Source: CALJTV01 sp034433775 (GTDB lineage: Bacteria > Chloroflexota > Dehalococcoidia > GIF9 > UBA5629). From it: 7,767 nucleotides of DNA. Each line of letters opens with the position of its first letter. Within the stretch, counting starts at the first letter, position 1. The stretch is taken from assembly GCA_034433775.1 (NCBI GenBank), contig DAOUAI010000077.1, forward strand, positions 1-7,767, in the 5' to 3' direction. The translations under genes and the position numbers were made by a program. The notes under the pieces were generated by a model. That model was given only the letters and a program-made list of their open reading frames with translations, made no database searches and was not told the origin of the DNA. Below are positions 1-6,494 of the stretch, in pieces.

Positions 1-417
1 TGAGAATGTCAGGGCTAGTCTTGCCTGTTCTGTGGCTAGCTTGACTGGATAGAGCGCTTCATCGGGCATGGCATCTGAGGCTGCAGTTGCGGTACCGATA
101 CCGCTTACCACTACGATGACGATAGCGGTTAAAGCCACCGCCCAGGCGGTGCTCCAGTTGAACCCTCTGGCTACCGGCTTTTGTTTCTGTCGCTGGGCGT
201 ACTCGTAAGCGCCCTGCAGTCTGACCCCTGTCCAGTATCTAAATTCAGAGCGAGGCTGAATATAGGAGCCCCTTCGGCCCACATCGAAGGCGGTGCGTAG
301 TAGTTTTTCCAGCTCGGCGGCGTGTTCTGGATAACAGGAAAGCACGCTTTCCAGGTGCTCGCCGGAGCGGACACGGTCATAGCATTCATTGAATATATCT
401 TCTAATTTCCTTGCCAT
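1..417 (-). CDS. DUF5667-type membrane protein, putative anti-sigma factor (3' end outside the window)
   Basis: I read 139 codons without a stop from ATG 417 to the window edge, so the C-terminus is missing. The N-terminal ~85 residues look cytoplasmic and start MARKLEDIFNECYDRV. They include a stretch typical of this family (a leucine/glutamate-rich helix near 'CYPEHAAELEKLL', residues 28-40). One hydrophobic segment follows at about residues 91-110 (AVALTAIVIVVV). After it comes a motif near residues 118-136 (MPDEALYPVKLATEQARLAL) that closely resembles the start of DUF5667 domains ('LPGDPLYPVK..TEQ'), which would face the outside. No HxxxCxxC zinc anti-sigma motif is visible. The ATG lies one base after the sigma factor stop, with GAGG about six bases upstream, so translation is probably coupled. 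By inference it is the partner that holds the upstream ECF sigma factor at the membrane; the signal sensed is unknown. Confidence 0.8.
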   Translation of the reverse strand, partial: MARKLEDIFNECYDRVRSGEHLESVLSCYPEHAAELEKLLRTAFDVGRRGSYIQPRSEFRYWTGVRLQGAYEYAQRQKQKPVARGFNWSTAWAVALTAIVIVVVSGIGTATAASDAMPDEALYPVKLATEQARLALTFS

Positions 418-418
418 C

Positions 419-961
419 CTATTCCTCTATCCCGCCGAGCGCTTTTCTCAATGCCATGGTGGCGTTGAACTGGAGCGCTTTGACCGTGCCTTCGCTCTTG
501 CCCAGCACTTTGGCTGTCTCGGCGATGGACAGCTGGGCGATGAAGCGCAAGGTAGCTACCTCCCGCTGGGCTTCGGGCAATTTTTCCAGTGCTATCTTCA
601 GCTGCTCCACTTCGTACTCTCTTTCACTAATTTCCACGGGGTCCTCCACCGTGGCTAAGTGCGCTTCATCGAAGCCAGCCCTTTTCTCTCTGGACACCTT
701 TCGCACATGATCGATGACGGTGTTATGAGCGATTCTAAACAACCATGCTGCGAATGGTAACTCTTTCCATTTATAGTTACCAATCGCTTCCAGGGCCTTG
801 ATAAAAACATCCTGCGTTAAGTCCTCTGCATGGGCCTGGCTTTTGACCCTGGCATAGATATAGCGGTAAATGCGGTCAAAGTTCGCATTGTATAGCTGTG
901 TAAAAGCTCTCTGGTCACCGCTTACCGCCTGTTTAACTAAATGTTCTTCGTTTATTAACAC
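419..961 (-). CDS. ECF-type RNA polymerase sigma factor (sigma-70 family)
   Basis: A 180-residue alternative sigma factor that should direct RNA polymerase to a dedicated promoter set. Sigma region 2 spans about residues 18-90. It includes the core-binding helix (AEDLTQDVFIKAL, 45-57) and the -10 recognition helix (WLFRIAHNTVIDHVRK, 73-88). A charged linker follows (91-121), then sigma region 4 at about 122-175, with a helix-turn-helix in LSIAETAKVLGKSEGTVKAL (144-163). There is no region 1 or 3, and the length is typical of ECF factors. The start is GTG; AGAGG lies nine bases upstream and an in-frame stop at 1010-1012 limits any extension. The DUF5667-type membrane protein follows immediately, the usual arrangement of a sigma factor with its regulator. 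The ECF subgroup and regulon cannot be told from sequence alone. Confidence 0.93.
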   Translation of the reverse strand: MLINEEHLVKQAVSGDQRAFTQLYNANFDRIYRYIYARVKSQAHAEDLTQDVFIKALEAIGNYKWKELPFAAWLFRIAHNTVIDHVRKVSREKRAGFDEAHLATVEDPVEISEREYEVEQLKIALEKLPEAQREVATLRFIAQLSIAETAKVLGKSEGTVKALQFNATMALRKALGGIEE

Positions 962-1022
962 CAGGGGGAACCTCTGATTGTCGCCTGAGAGAATTTCCCA
1001 GGGGACTATTCACCTGGTGTCT

Positions 1023-1028
1023 ATTATA
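1023..1028 (-). promoter_or_regulatory. Putative -10 box for the sigma/anti-sigma operon
   Basis: The minus strand reads TATAAT here, about 60 bases upstream of the sigma factor GTG. With a 17-base spacer the -35 would be TTTCGC, a poor match to TTGACA. The call therefore rests mostly on the perfect -10 and its position. I saw no clear ECF-type GGAAC/CGTC pair in this orientation, so autoregulation by the sigma factor is not supported. Confidence 0.45.
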
Positions 1029-1065
1029 TAAAACGGGGCTTAGCAGCGAAAGTTTATTGGAGCAG

Positions 1066-1091
1066 ATGACCTGTTTGGCACAGGAGGTCAT
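1066..1091. repeat. Inverted repeat (ATGACCT ... AGGTCAT) in the divergent intergenic region
   Basis: Perfect 7-base arms at 1066-1072 and 1085-1091 flank a 12-base centre. The centre can form a competing CCTG/CAGG stem with part of the arms. The plus strand continues with only four T residues, so it is a weak terminator at best. Its position between the divergent sigma and acyl-CoA synthetase genes would also suit a dimeric regulator's operator. The function is not established. Confidence 0.35.
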
Positions 1092-1170
1092 TTTGCAGTA
1101 AAATGCTACTTTAGCTACGTATTTGTTGAGATACAGCGGCGTGCTTCAAGCCTTAGTAGCGTAGAATACA

Positions 1171-1198
1171 GTGCCGAAGACTAACTGCAGCCCGGCAC
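1171..1198. repeat. Inverted repeat (GTGCCG ... CGGCAC) ahead of the acyl-CoA synthetase gene
   Basis: Six-base arms at 1171-1176 and 1193-1198 enclose 16 bases containing the palindrome CTGCAG. It ends 14 bases before the GGAG ribosome binding site of the plus-strand gene. It could fold in the leader or be an operator, but arms of this length also arise by chance. Confidence 0.25.
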
Positions 1199-1222
1199 AA
1201 TATTAACCATCTGGAGCAAGCA

Positions 1223-2662
1223 ATGGACAGGTCTGACAAGTTCAGCCCCATATTTTATCCCAGGTCAGTGGCAGTGATAGGGGCTTCAGCTGAAGCAGGC
1301 AGACCGGGGCACCAGTTCTTGAGGGTGCTACTGGAGTTTGGTTTCAAAGGCGAGCTGTACCCGGTAAACCCTGATGGTCCGTCTGAGATACTGGGGTTCA
1401 AAACTTATCGCAGTGTTCGGGATATCCCCTATCCAGTTGATTTCGCATTTATCACAGTGCCGGCAGCTTCTGTGCCCAGGGTGATTGAGGACTGTGTGGC
1501 AAAGGGATTGCCTGGAGTAGAAATATTCACCTCTGGCTTCAGGGAGACAGGAAAGGAGGGGAGGAAACTGGAGGAAGAGATAGTGAGGCTGGCTGGGGGT
1601 AAATTGCGAATAATAGGACCAAACTGCTTTGGTGTTTATTGCCCACGAGGTGGGCTGACCTTCCTGCCTGGTGCCAGGTTGCCTTCCGAGAGCGGGGATA
1701 TCGGCTTTATTTCACAGAGTGGAGGGCTGGCCCTGTATTTTGTCTGGGCAGCCAGCGGTTGCGGACTCAGGTTCAGCAAAGCAGTTAGTTATGGTAACGC
1801 CTGCGATTTGAATGAGAGCGATTTTCTAGAATATCTGGGCGCTGACGATGAGACCAGAGTCATCGCCGCCTACATAGAAGGGGTCAAGGACGGCAATCGG
1901 TTCTTCCAACTTGCCCGTAATCTGCTGGGTAAAAAACCGGTCATTGTATGGAAGGGCGGGCTTTCCCAGACCGGTGCTAGGGCTGTGAGCAGCCATACTG
2001 GCTCTCTGGGGGGAGAAAGAGCGGTATGGCAGGCATTTTCCCGCCAGACCGGCGCTGTGCTGGTGGACGATTTTGAAGGACTCCTTGATGCGGTGCTCTT
2101 TTTCCGACAGTGCCGGCAGGGTATTGGACGGAGGGTGGCTGTGGTCGGTGGAGGTGGTGCGGTTGGTGTGGCTGCCGGGGATGTTTGTGAGCGGGTAGGG
2201 CTTGTGGTGCCACAAGCGCCTGAACATATTCAGCAGAAGTTGAAGGGGTTGTTACCTCCGGTGGGAACAAGCGTCCGGAACCCTTTTGATATCGGGGCGC
2301 CTGTTGTGCCGCCGCTGTTGTTCAGGAAGACCCTGGAGGTGTTGCTTGCCTGGGACGAAATAGATGTGGTGATAATCGACCGCATATATCTTTACGGCAT
2401 TGGGGCACTGGGTGGTATGCCAATGAAAGACTGCGAAGAGCGGGTGGAGGTCATTATGGACTTGCAAAAAGGCACGGACAAGCAGTTCGTAGTGGTCACT
2501 GAGGAGCTTTCAACTGCCGCTGACAAGATAGAGGTGGAGATGGAGCGGAGGTCTGTGCAGGAGAAATTATTCAGTTCAGGGATTGTCTTTGCCCCTTCTC
2601 TTTCCAGGGCAACTGCCGCTTTAGCCAAGGTCTGCTCTTACTATGAAAGAGCCCGAATGTAG
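1223..2662 (+). CDS. NDP-forming acyl-CoA synthetase, alpha subunit type (CoA-binding)
   Basis: A 479-residue protein of the ADP-forming acetyl/acyl-CoA synthetase alpha family, which interconverts acyl-CoA plus ADP and phosphate with free acid, CoA and ATP. The N-terminal Rossmann CoA-binding domain (about 10-135) begins with PRSVAVIGAS (13-22) and ends in GPNCFG (132-137). A succinyl-CoA-ligase-like domain follows (about 155-295) with GFISQSGGLA (161-170) and the phospho-histidine motif SSHTGSL, in which His258 is the expected phosphorylated residue. A third domain (about 300-475) contains NPFDIG (353-358). The length matches stand-alone alpha subunits (~460). The ATP-grasp beta subunit, which binds nucleotide, is not fused and is not in the window. 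It must be supplied from elsewhere, or this protein works differently. ATG 1223 has GGAG six bases upstream. The gene is monocistronic here, divergent from the sigma factor and convergent with GAPDH. The acyl substrate is unknown. Confidence 0.88.
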   Translation: MDRSDKFSPIFYPRSVAVIGASAEAGRPGHQFLRVLLEFGFKGELYPVNPDGPSEILGFKTYRSVRDIPYPVDFAFITVPAASVPRVIEDCVAKGLPGVEIFTSGFRETGKEGRKLEEEIVRLAGGKLRIIGPNCFGVYCPRGGLTFLPGARLPSESGDIGFISQSGGLALYFVWAASGCGLRFSKAVSYGNACDLNESDFLEYLGADDETRVIAAYIEGVKDGNRFFQLARNLLGKKPVIVWKGGLSQTGARAVSSHTGSLGGERAVWQAFSRQTGAVLVDDFEGLLDAVLFFRQCRQGIGRRVAVVGGGGAVGVAAGDVCERVGLVVPQAPEHIQQKLKGLLPPVGTSVRNPFDIGAPVVPPLLFRKTLEVLLAWDEIDVVIIDRIYLYGIGALGGMPMKDCEERVEVIMDLQKGTDKQFVVVTEELSTAADKIEVEMERRSVQEKLFSSGIVFAPSLSRATAALAKVCSYYERARM

Positions 2663-2683
2663 CTGAAGGAAAATACTCTACAT

Positions 2684-2732
2684 AGGGTGTGTAAAACCCT
2701 CGATATTCTGGTAGCGCGATAACCGGTTTTAC
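2684..2732. terminator. Possible terminator between the convergent acyl-CoA synthetase and GAPDH genes
   Basis: Two overlapping stems fit here. A compact hairpin has arms AGGGT (2684-2688) and ACCCT (2696-2700) with a 7-base loop. A larger one has perfect 8-base arms, GTAAAACC (2691-2698) and GGTTTTAC (2725-2732), around 26 bases. They share 2696-2698, so only one can form at a time. On the plus strand the larger stem runs into a loosely T-rich stretch (TTTGTGTTAT). Neither stem has a strong T-tract on either strand, so the call rests on symmetry and on its place between two converging stop codons. Confidence 0.42.
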
Positions 2733-2738
2733 TTTGTG

Positions 2739-3749
2739 TTATAAGCCCTTGTTGGAGATGTATAGAGCGAGGTCTGCCAATCGGCAGCTGTATCCCCACT
2801 CATTATCGTACCAGGCTAGCACTTTGACCATATTGCCCATGCACATAGTGCTGAGGGCATCGAAGATAGAGCTAGCCGGGTCGCCTTTGAAGTCTGAACT
2901 AACAAGCGGCTCATCGCAGTACCGTAGGATGCCGTCAAGTTTACCCTGGGCGGCGGACTTGAATGCCCCGTTGACCTGGTCTGCAGTTACTTCTTTTTCA
3001 AGGTCTGCTACGAAATCACAAAGAGAGACTGTAGGCACAGGTACCCTGTAAGCCACTCCATCGAGCTTGCCTTTCAATTCTGGAATTACCAAGGTGACTG
3101 CCTTGGCGGCGCCAGTGGTGGTGGGGACTATGTTTAGCGCTGCGGCACGAGCACGGCGCAGGTCCTGATGGAACATATCGAGCAGCCTCTGGTCGTTGGT
3201 ATAGGCATGGATTGTGGACATGAACCCTCGTACAACCCCGAACTTCTCATGCAGCACTTTGACCACCGGGGCGATGCAATTGGTGGTACAGGAAGCATTA
3301 GAGATAATGTTGTGTTTATTCGGGTCATATTTGTCCTCATTTACACCGAGGACAATGGTTATATCTTCTCCCTTGGCTGGTGCTGAGATGATGACCTTTT
3401 TGGCGCCACTCTGGAGGTGGACCGCAGCCTTGGAGGCATCGGTGAATAGTCCCGTGGACTCGATAACTATGTCAGCTCCCAGCCCGCGCCACGGGATTTT
3501 GCTCGGGTCACGCTCAGCCAGCACTTTCGTTTTCCTGCCGTTAACGACTATGGCGTCAGTGGTTGCCTCCACTTTACCCAGATATATGCCATATGTGCTG
3601 TCGTACTTGAGCAAGTGGGCATTGGTTCTGGCATCGGTGAGGTCGTTGATGGCTACCACCTCGATTTTACCGGCATAATGCTGAGTGATAGCCCTGAATA
3701 CAAGCCTGCCGATTCGCCCGAACCCATTGATCCCTATCTTAACTGCCAT
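2739..3749 (-). CDS. gap: Glyceraldehyde-3-phosphate dehydrogenase, type I
   Basis: A 336-residue GAPDH of normal length that oxidises glyceraldehyde-3-phosphate to 1,3-bisphosphoglycerate with NAD(P)+ and phosphate, in the cytoplasm. The N-terminal Rossmann domain starts with KIGINGFGRIGR (4-15). Asp36, at the end of the second strand (VVAINDLTD), is the residue that normally favours NAD over NADP. The catalytic site SNASCTTNC (150-158) gives Cys154, with the base His181 in HAYTND. PTTTGAAKAV (209-218) and WYDNEWGYSCR (313-323) are typical catalytic-domain blocks. The usual Leu-Pro after the 'QRLLD' stretch is replaced by Met192-Phe193, a variation in the cofactor pocket. ATG 3749 has an excellent GAGGAGG eight bases upstream. 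It is the last gene of the block, 34 bases after queF, and has its own promoter within the end of queF. Confidence 0.97.
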   Translation of the reverse strand: MAVKIGINGFGRIGRLVFRAITQHYAGKIEVVAINDLTDARTNAHLLKYDSTYGIYLGKVEATTDAIVVNGRKTKVLAERDPSKIPWRGLGADIVIESTGLFTDASKAAVHLQSGAKKVIISAPAKGEDITIVLGVNEDKYDPNKHNIISNASCTTNCIAPVVKVLHEKFGVVRGFMSTIHAYTNDQRLLDMFHQDLRRARAAALNIVPTTTGAAKAVTLVIPELKGKLDGVAYRVPVPTVSLCDFVADLEKEVTADQVNGAFKSAAQGKLDGILRYCDEPLVSSDFKGDPASSIFDALSTMCMGNMVKVLAWYDNEWGYSCRLADLALYISNKGL

Positions 3750-3783
3750 TATACTGTCCTCCTCGATATCACATTCTGGCTAA

Positions 3784-4185
3784 TTACCTATTATAGCTTA
3801 CCTTTATCTTAGTTCCAATACCACCCCTTATGTTCCAATCTGCGGTAATCTCCATCTTCTTGGGTTTGATAGCGCTGACGAGGTCGTCCAGTATGCGGTT
3901 GGTGGCTGCCTCATAGAATATTTCCACCATGCGGTAGCTGGTAAGATAGAACTTGAGCGATTTTAGCTCGATTATCTCCCTGTCGGGGACGTACTTGATG
4001 TTGAGCGTGGCGTAGTCTGGCTGCCCGGGATTGAGCGGGCAGAGGCAGGTGAACTCGCTGGTGGTTATCTCCACTTCGTATTCTCTATCAGTGTAGGGGT
4101 TGGGCATGGCTATCAGCAGTTCTTTTTGAGGTTGCGGCTTGTATTTAAGCTTCAGCCTTTTCACTCTGTTCTTGAGTTCGTCCAT
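3784..4185 (-). CDS. queF: NADPH-dependent preQ0 reductase (7-cyano-7-deazaguanine reductase), single-domain QueF
   Basis: This enzyme reduces preQ0 to preQ1 with NADPH in bacterial queuosine biosynthesis for tRNA. The protein has 133 residues from ATG 4185. SEFTCLCPLNPGQPDYATL carries the nitrile-attacking cysteine (Cys49, in LCP) and the acid Asp57 (in GQPD). The family NADPH motif E(S/L)K(S/A)xK(L/F)Y is present as ELKSLKFY (73-80). SYRMVEIFYE ends in substrate-binding Glu92; the residue before it is Tyr91 where Bacillus subtilis QueF has histidine. The Cys-to-Asp spacing is one residue longer than in B. subtilis. A TTG at 4194 would add three residues and overlap the upstream stop. I prefer the ATG because GGGGA (4195-4199) lies nine bases before it but almost touches the TTG. 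It sits five bases after the MBL-fold gene, so the two are probably co-translated. No other queuosine gene is in the window. Confidence 0.9.
   Translation of the reverse strand: MDELKNRVKRLKLKYKPQPQKELLIAMPNPYTDREYEVEITTSEFTCLCPLNPGQPDYATLNIKYVPDREIIELKSLKFYLTSYRMVEIFYEAATNRILDDLVSAIKPKKMEITADWNIRGGIGTKIKVSYNR
3790..3818 (-). promoter_or_regulatory. Sigma-A-type promoter for GAPDH, inside the end of queF
   Basis: On the minus strand the -35 hexamer is TTGGAA (3813-3818; four of six to TTGACA), then exactly 17 bases, then a perfect TATAAT (3790-3795). The predicted transcript would start near 3783, giving a leader of about 34 bases containing the GAGGAGG ribosome binding site of GAPDH. It lies over the last codons of queF, so GAPDH can be transcribed both from the operon and independently. 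Confidence 0.68.
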
Positions 4186-4190
4186 TGTCG

Positions 4191-5186
4191 TCAATCCCCG
4201 GTCCAGTAAAGGTCTACGCCGTCCTTGGTGAATTTCTGGGCTTTACCTTTGGACATCAAAAATTTCAGGTGGGCCAGTGTCTCTAGGACTGCCAATCGTT
4301 TGTCGAAGGTAGAAAGTTTGGAGAAAGGCATGGGTTCACCAGTGGGCATCCATAATATTTCGCCAGCTATCTGGTAAGCGGTCTTCATTTCATCTTCTGC
4401 AGCTATAACTATCGCCCTCTCTCGCTCCTGATGGTGATAAAACAATTCGTTTATACGCAGTCTAAGCCCAGAGAAAACAGAGCCATGCCCCGGGAAGACA
4501 AAGTTGACCTCAAGCTTGTTTAAAGATTCCAGGGAGGCGAGGAAGTTACCCAGTGGATTGTCCCCGGACTGCGGGTGAAAGCCGACATGTGGGGTGATAT
4601 CGGGCAGGACGTGGTCGCCGGAGAAAAGGAACTTCCTTTTCGGTTCGTAAAGGCAGACGTGCCCCGGCGAATGTCCAGGAGTGACGATCACCCGGAGTTC
4701 TGTGGAGCCGAGCGAGAGCTTCTCACCGTCTTTGAGTCTGGTATCTGCTGCCACTGTTCCCACAAACTCCTTCAGCGGCATGGCAGCTTCGGCGAGTTCT
4801 GGCAGGTATTCTTCAGGAACGCCGTTTGACTGAAGGAGCTGTCTCAATTCTGCTAGCAGACTATCAGGGTTCTGGTACCGGGACTCAAGCAGTCTTTCCT
4901 CGGTCTCGGTTAGAGCAATTGTGGCTCCGGACATTTGTTTCAACTTATATGCCATCCCATAGTGGTCGGGGTGGATATGGGTGATGATTATGTGAGTGAT
5001 ATCCTTGAATCCGAGGTTGCCCGATTTGAGTCCGTCCCTGAGTGCAGCGAAGGCTTCCGGCGTATCGAACCCGGTGTCGATGAGCGCGTTCCCTTTATCG
5101 CCTTGCAATACATAGGCATTGACATGGTCGAGTGCCCCACTGGGAAGCGGGATTTTTATCTGGTGTACTCCCTGAACTATTTCCAT
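4191..5186 (-). CDS. MBL-fold metallo-hydrolase with a C-terminal extension domain
   Basis: A 331-residue metallo-beta-lactamase-fold protein. The fold covers about residues 1-240. The metal-binding motif HxHxDH is THIHPDH (His70, His72, Asp74, His75). Further ligands are His172 in PGHSPGH, Asp191 in FSGDH, and His234 in FPGHG, giving a complete two-metal site. Residues from about 245 to 331 form an extra helical domain (HHQERERAIVIA, later KLSTFDKRLAVLETLAHLKFL) resembling the winged-helix tail of LACTB2-like hydrolases. An insertion of roughly 50 residues (about 98-148, glutamate- and leucine-rich) separates the first metal motif from the second. The substrate could be a thioester, as in glyoxalase II, or a phosphodiester; sequence alone does not decide. 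The first codons overlap the enolase stop by 10 bases, and GGAGG lies six bases before ATG, so it is translationally coupled to enolase. Confidence 0.9.
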   Translation of the reverse strand: MEIVQGVHQIKIPLPSGALDHVNAYVLQGDKGNALIDTGFDTPEAFAALRDGLKSGNLGFKDITHIIITHIHPDHYGMAYKLKQMSGATIALTETEERLLESRYQNPDSLLAELRQLLQSNGVPEEYLPELAEAAMPLKEFVGTVAADTRLKDGEKLSLGSTELRVIVTPGHSPGHVCLYEPKRKFLFSGDHVLPDITPHVGFHPQSGDNPLGNFLASLESLNKLEVNFVFPGHGSVFSGLRLRINELFYHHQERERAIVIAAEDEMKTAYQIAGEILWMPTGEPMPFSKLSTFDKRLAVLETLAHLKFLMSKGKAQKFTKDGVDLYWTGD

Positions 5187-6487
5187 TGCCTGCCTCCGAA
5201 TTTGGTGAGAAACTCCCTGCCGGGGAAACGGGCTTGTGTGCCCAGCTCCTCTTCAATTCTGAGAAGCCGATTGTATTTGGCAACGCGTTCGCTGCGGCAG
5301 GGTGCGCCGGTCTTGATGAGACCCGAACTTACGGCGACTGCCAGGTCGGCTATGGTGGTATCCTCGGTCTCGCCGGAGCGGTGGCTGATTATGGTCAGCC
5401 AGCCAGCTTCTTGGGCCCGTCTCACTGTATTAAGGGTCTCGGTCAATGTGCCTACCTGATTGAGTTTTATCAGGATGGCGTTGGAAGCCTTTTTAGCGAT
5501 GCCTGTCTCCAGGCGCTGCAGGTTAGTGACATACAGGTCATCGCCCACAATGGTTATCTTATCTCCGAGCTTGGAGGTAAGGGTTACCCAGCCGTCCCAG
5601 TCATCTTCAGCCAGCCCGTCTTCAATGCTCACGACGGGGTAGTTGGCTACCCAGCGGGCATAATAGTCGATGAGTTCACTGCTGGTAAGGATGAGCCCTT
5701 CACAGTTCAGGACATATCTATCATCATGGCAAAAGCTGCTGGCTGCGGGGTCGAGGGCTATGAAGCAGTCTTCGCCAGCTTTGTAACCGGCAAGTTCGAT
5801 TGCGGCTAATATAAGTTCAACTGCTTCTTTGTTTGACTTCAGCGAAGGGGCAAAGCCACCTTCATCGCCTACAGTGGTGCCCAGTCCTTCACCTTTGATA
5901 ACCTGTTTAAGAGCATGGTAGACCTCAGTACCCATTTGCAGCGCTTGCTTAAAACTGGATGCCCCGTACGGAACTACCATGAATTCCTGAAAGTCGGTAG
6001 AATCGGCAGCGTGTTTGCCACCATTAAGGATATTCATCATCGGCACAGGCAGAAGGTTAGCGGGGTCCCCACCGAGATACCGGTAGAGGGGCAAACGGTG
6101 AGAGCTGGCTGCCGCTTTGGCTACGGCCAGGGACACGCCTAGGATGGCGTTGGCACCAAGTCGGGACTTGTTCGCCGTGCCATCGAGTTCGATAAGCTTT
6201 CGGTCGATTTTTTCCTGGTCTGATACAGCCATGCCGAGCAGTGCTGGTGCTATTTCTCCATGGATGTTAGCCACTGCTGTGAGCACACCGAGTCCACCGT
6301 AGCGCTTCTTGTCGCCATCGCGTAGCTCTACAGCTTCGTACTTACCTGTGCTGGCGCCCGAAGGCACTGCGGCGGTGCCGATGGTGCCGTCTGACAATTC
6401 CACATCCACTTCTATAGTGGGGTTGCCTCTGGAGTCGAGAATTTCGCGGGCAGTTATTCTTTTGATGGTCGCAGAAGCTGTTTTCAT
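5177..6487 (-). CDS. eno: Enolase (2-phosphoglycerate dehydratase)
   Basis: A 436-residue enolase of normal length that interconverts 2-phosphoglycerate and phosphoenolpyruvate. The N-terminal domain has AREILDSRGNPTIEVDV and the mobile loop PSGASTGKYEA (42-52). The TIM-barrel domain has the catalytic acid Glu209 in VGDEGGFAP and Mg ligands Asp246 (ALDPAAS), Glu289 (SIEDGLAEDD) and Asp316 (VGDDLYVTN). Catalytic Lys341 lies in the signature LIKLNQVGTLTET, followed by SHRSGETEDT and Lys392 in KTGAPCRSERVAKYNRLLRIEEELG. No key residue is missing. A TTG at 6490 just upstream would add one residue. I use ATG 6487 because AAGAG lies four bases before it and only one before the TTG. The gene begins seven bases after the LOG-like gene and overlaps the MBL-fold gene by 10 bases, so it is mid-operon. 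Confidence 0.98.
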   Translation of the reverse strand: MKTASATIKRITAREILDSRGNPTIEVDVELSDGTIGTAAVPSGASTGKYEAVELRDGDKKRYGGLGVLTAVANIHGEIAPALLGMAVSDQEKIDRKLIELDGTANKSRLGANAILGVSLAVAKAAASSHRLPLYRYLGGDPANLLPVPMMNILNGGKHAADSTDFQEFMVVPYGASSFKQALQMGTEVYHALKQVIKGEGLGTTVGDEGGFAPSLKSNKEAVELILAAIELAGYKAGEDCFIALDPAASSFCHDDRYVLNCEGLILTSSELIDYYARWVANYPVVSIEDGLAEDDWDGWVTLTSKLGDKITIVGDDLYVTNLQRLETGIAKKASNAILIKLNQVGTLTETLNTVRRAQEAGWLTIISHRSGETEDTTIADLAVAVSSGLIKTGAPCRSERVAKYNRLLRIEEELGTQARFPGREFLTKFGGRQWK

Positions 6488-6494
6488 CAAACTC

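Noticed and set aside
171..389. A 72-residue minus-strand reading at the left end as a separate gene.
   Set aside because: It is an alternative frame over the DUF5667-type gene, whose own frame is open over the full 139 codons and gives a sensible membrane protein.
1066..1101. An 11-residue plus-strand reading (MTCLAQEVILQ) with GGAG just upstream, as a small leader peptide.
   Set aside because: It is far too short to support from one sequence, its Shine-Dalgarno spacing is only three bases, and it coincides with the inverted repeat that accounts for the sequence.
3748..3753. A second TATAAT on the minus strand overlapping the GAPDH start codon.
   Set aside because: Transcription from it would begin inside the gene and lose the excellent GAGGAGG site; it is an incidental result of the bases around ATG.
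3784..4185. Archaeosine-type QueF-like amidinotransferase or GTP cyclohydrolase I-type enzyme in place of QueF.
   Set aside because: The intact NADPH motif ELKSLKFY with the LCP cysteine and GQPD aspartate fits bacterial nitrile reductase.
5132..5809. A 225-residue plus-strand reading opposite enolase.
   Set aside because: It is antisense to a fully conserved enolase and has no recognisable motif or upstream ribosome site of note.
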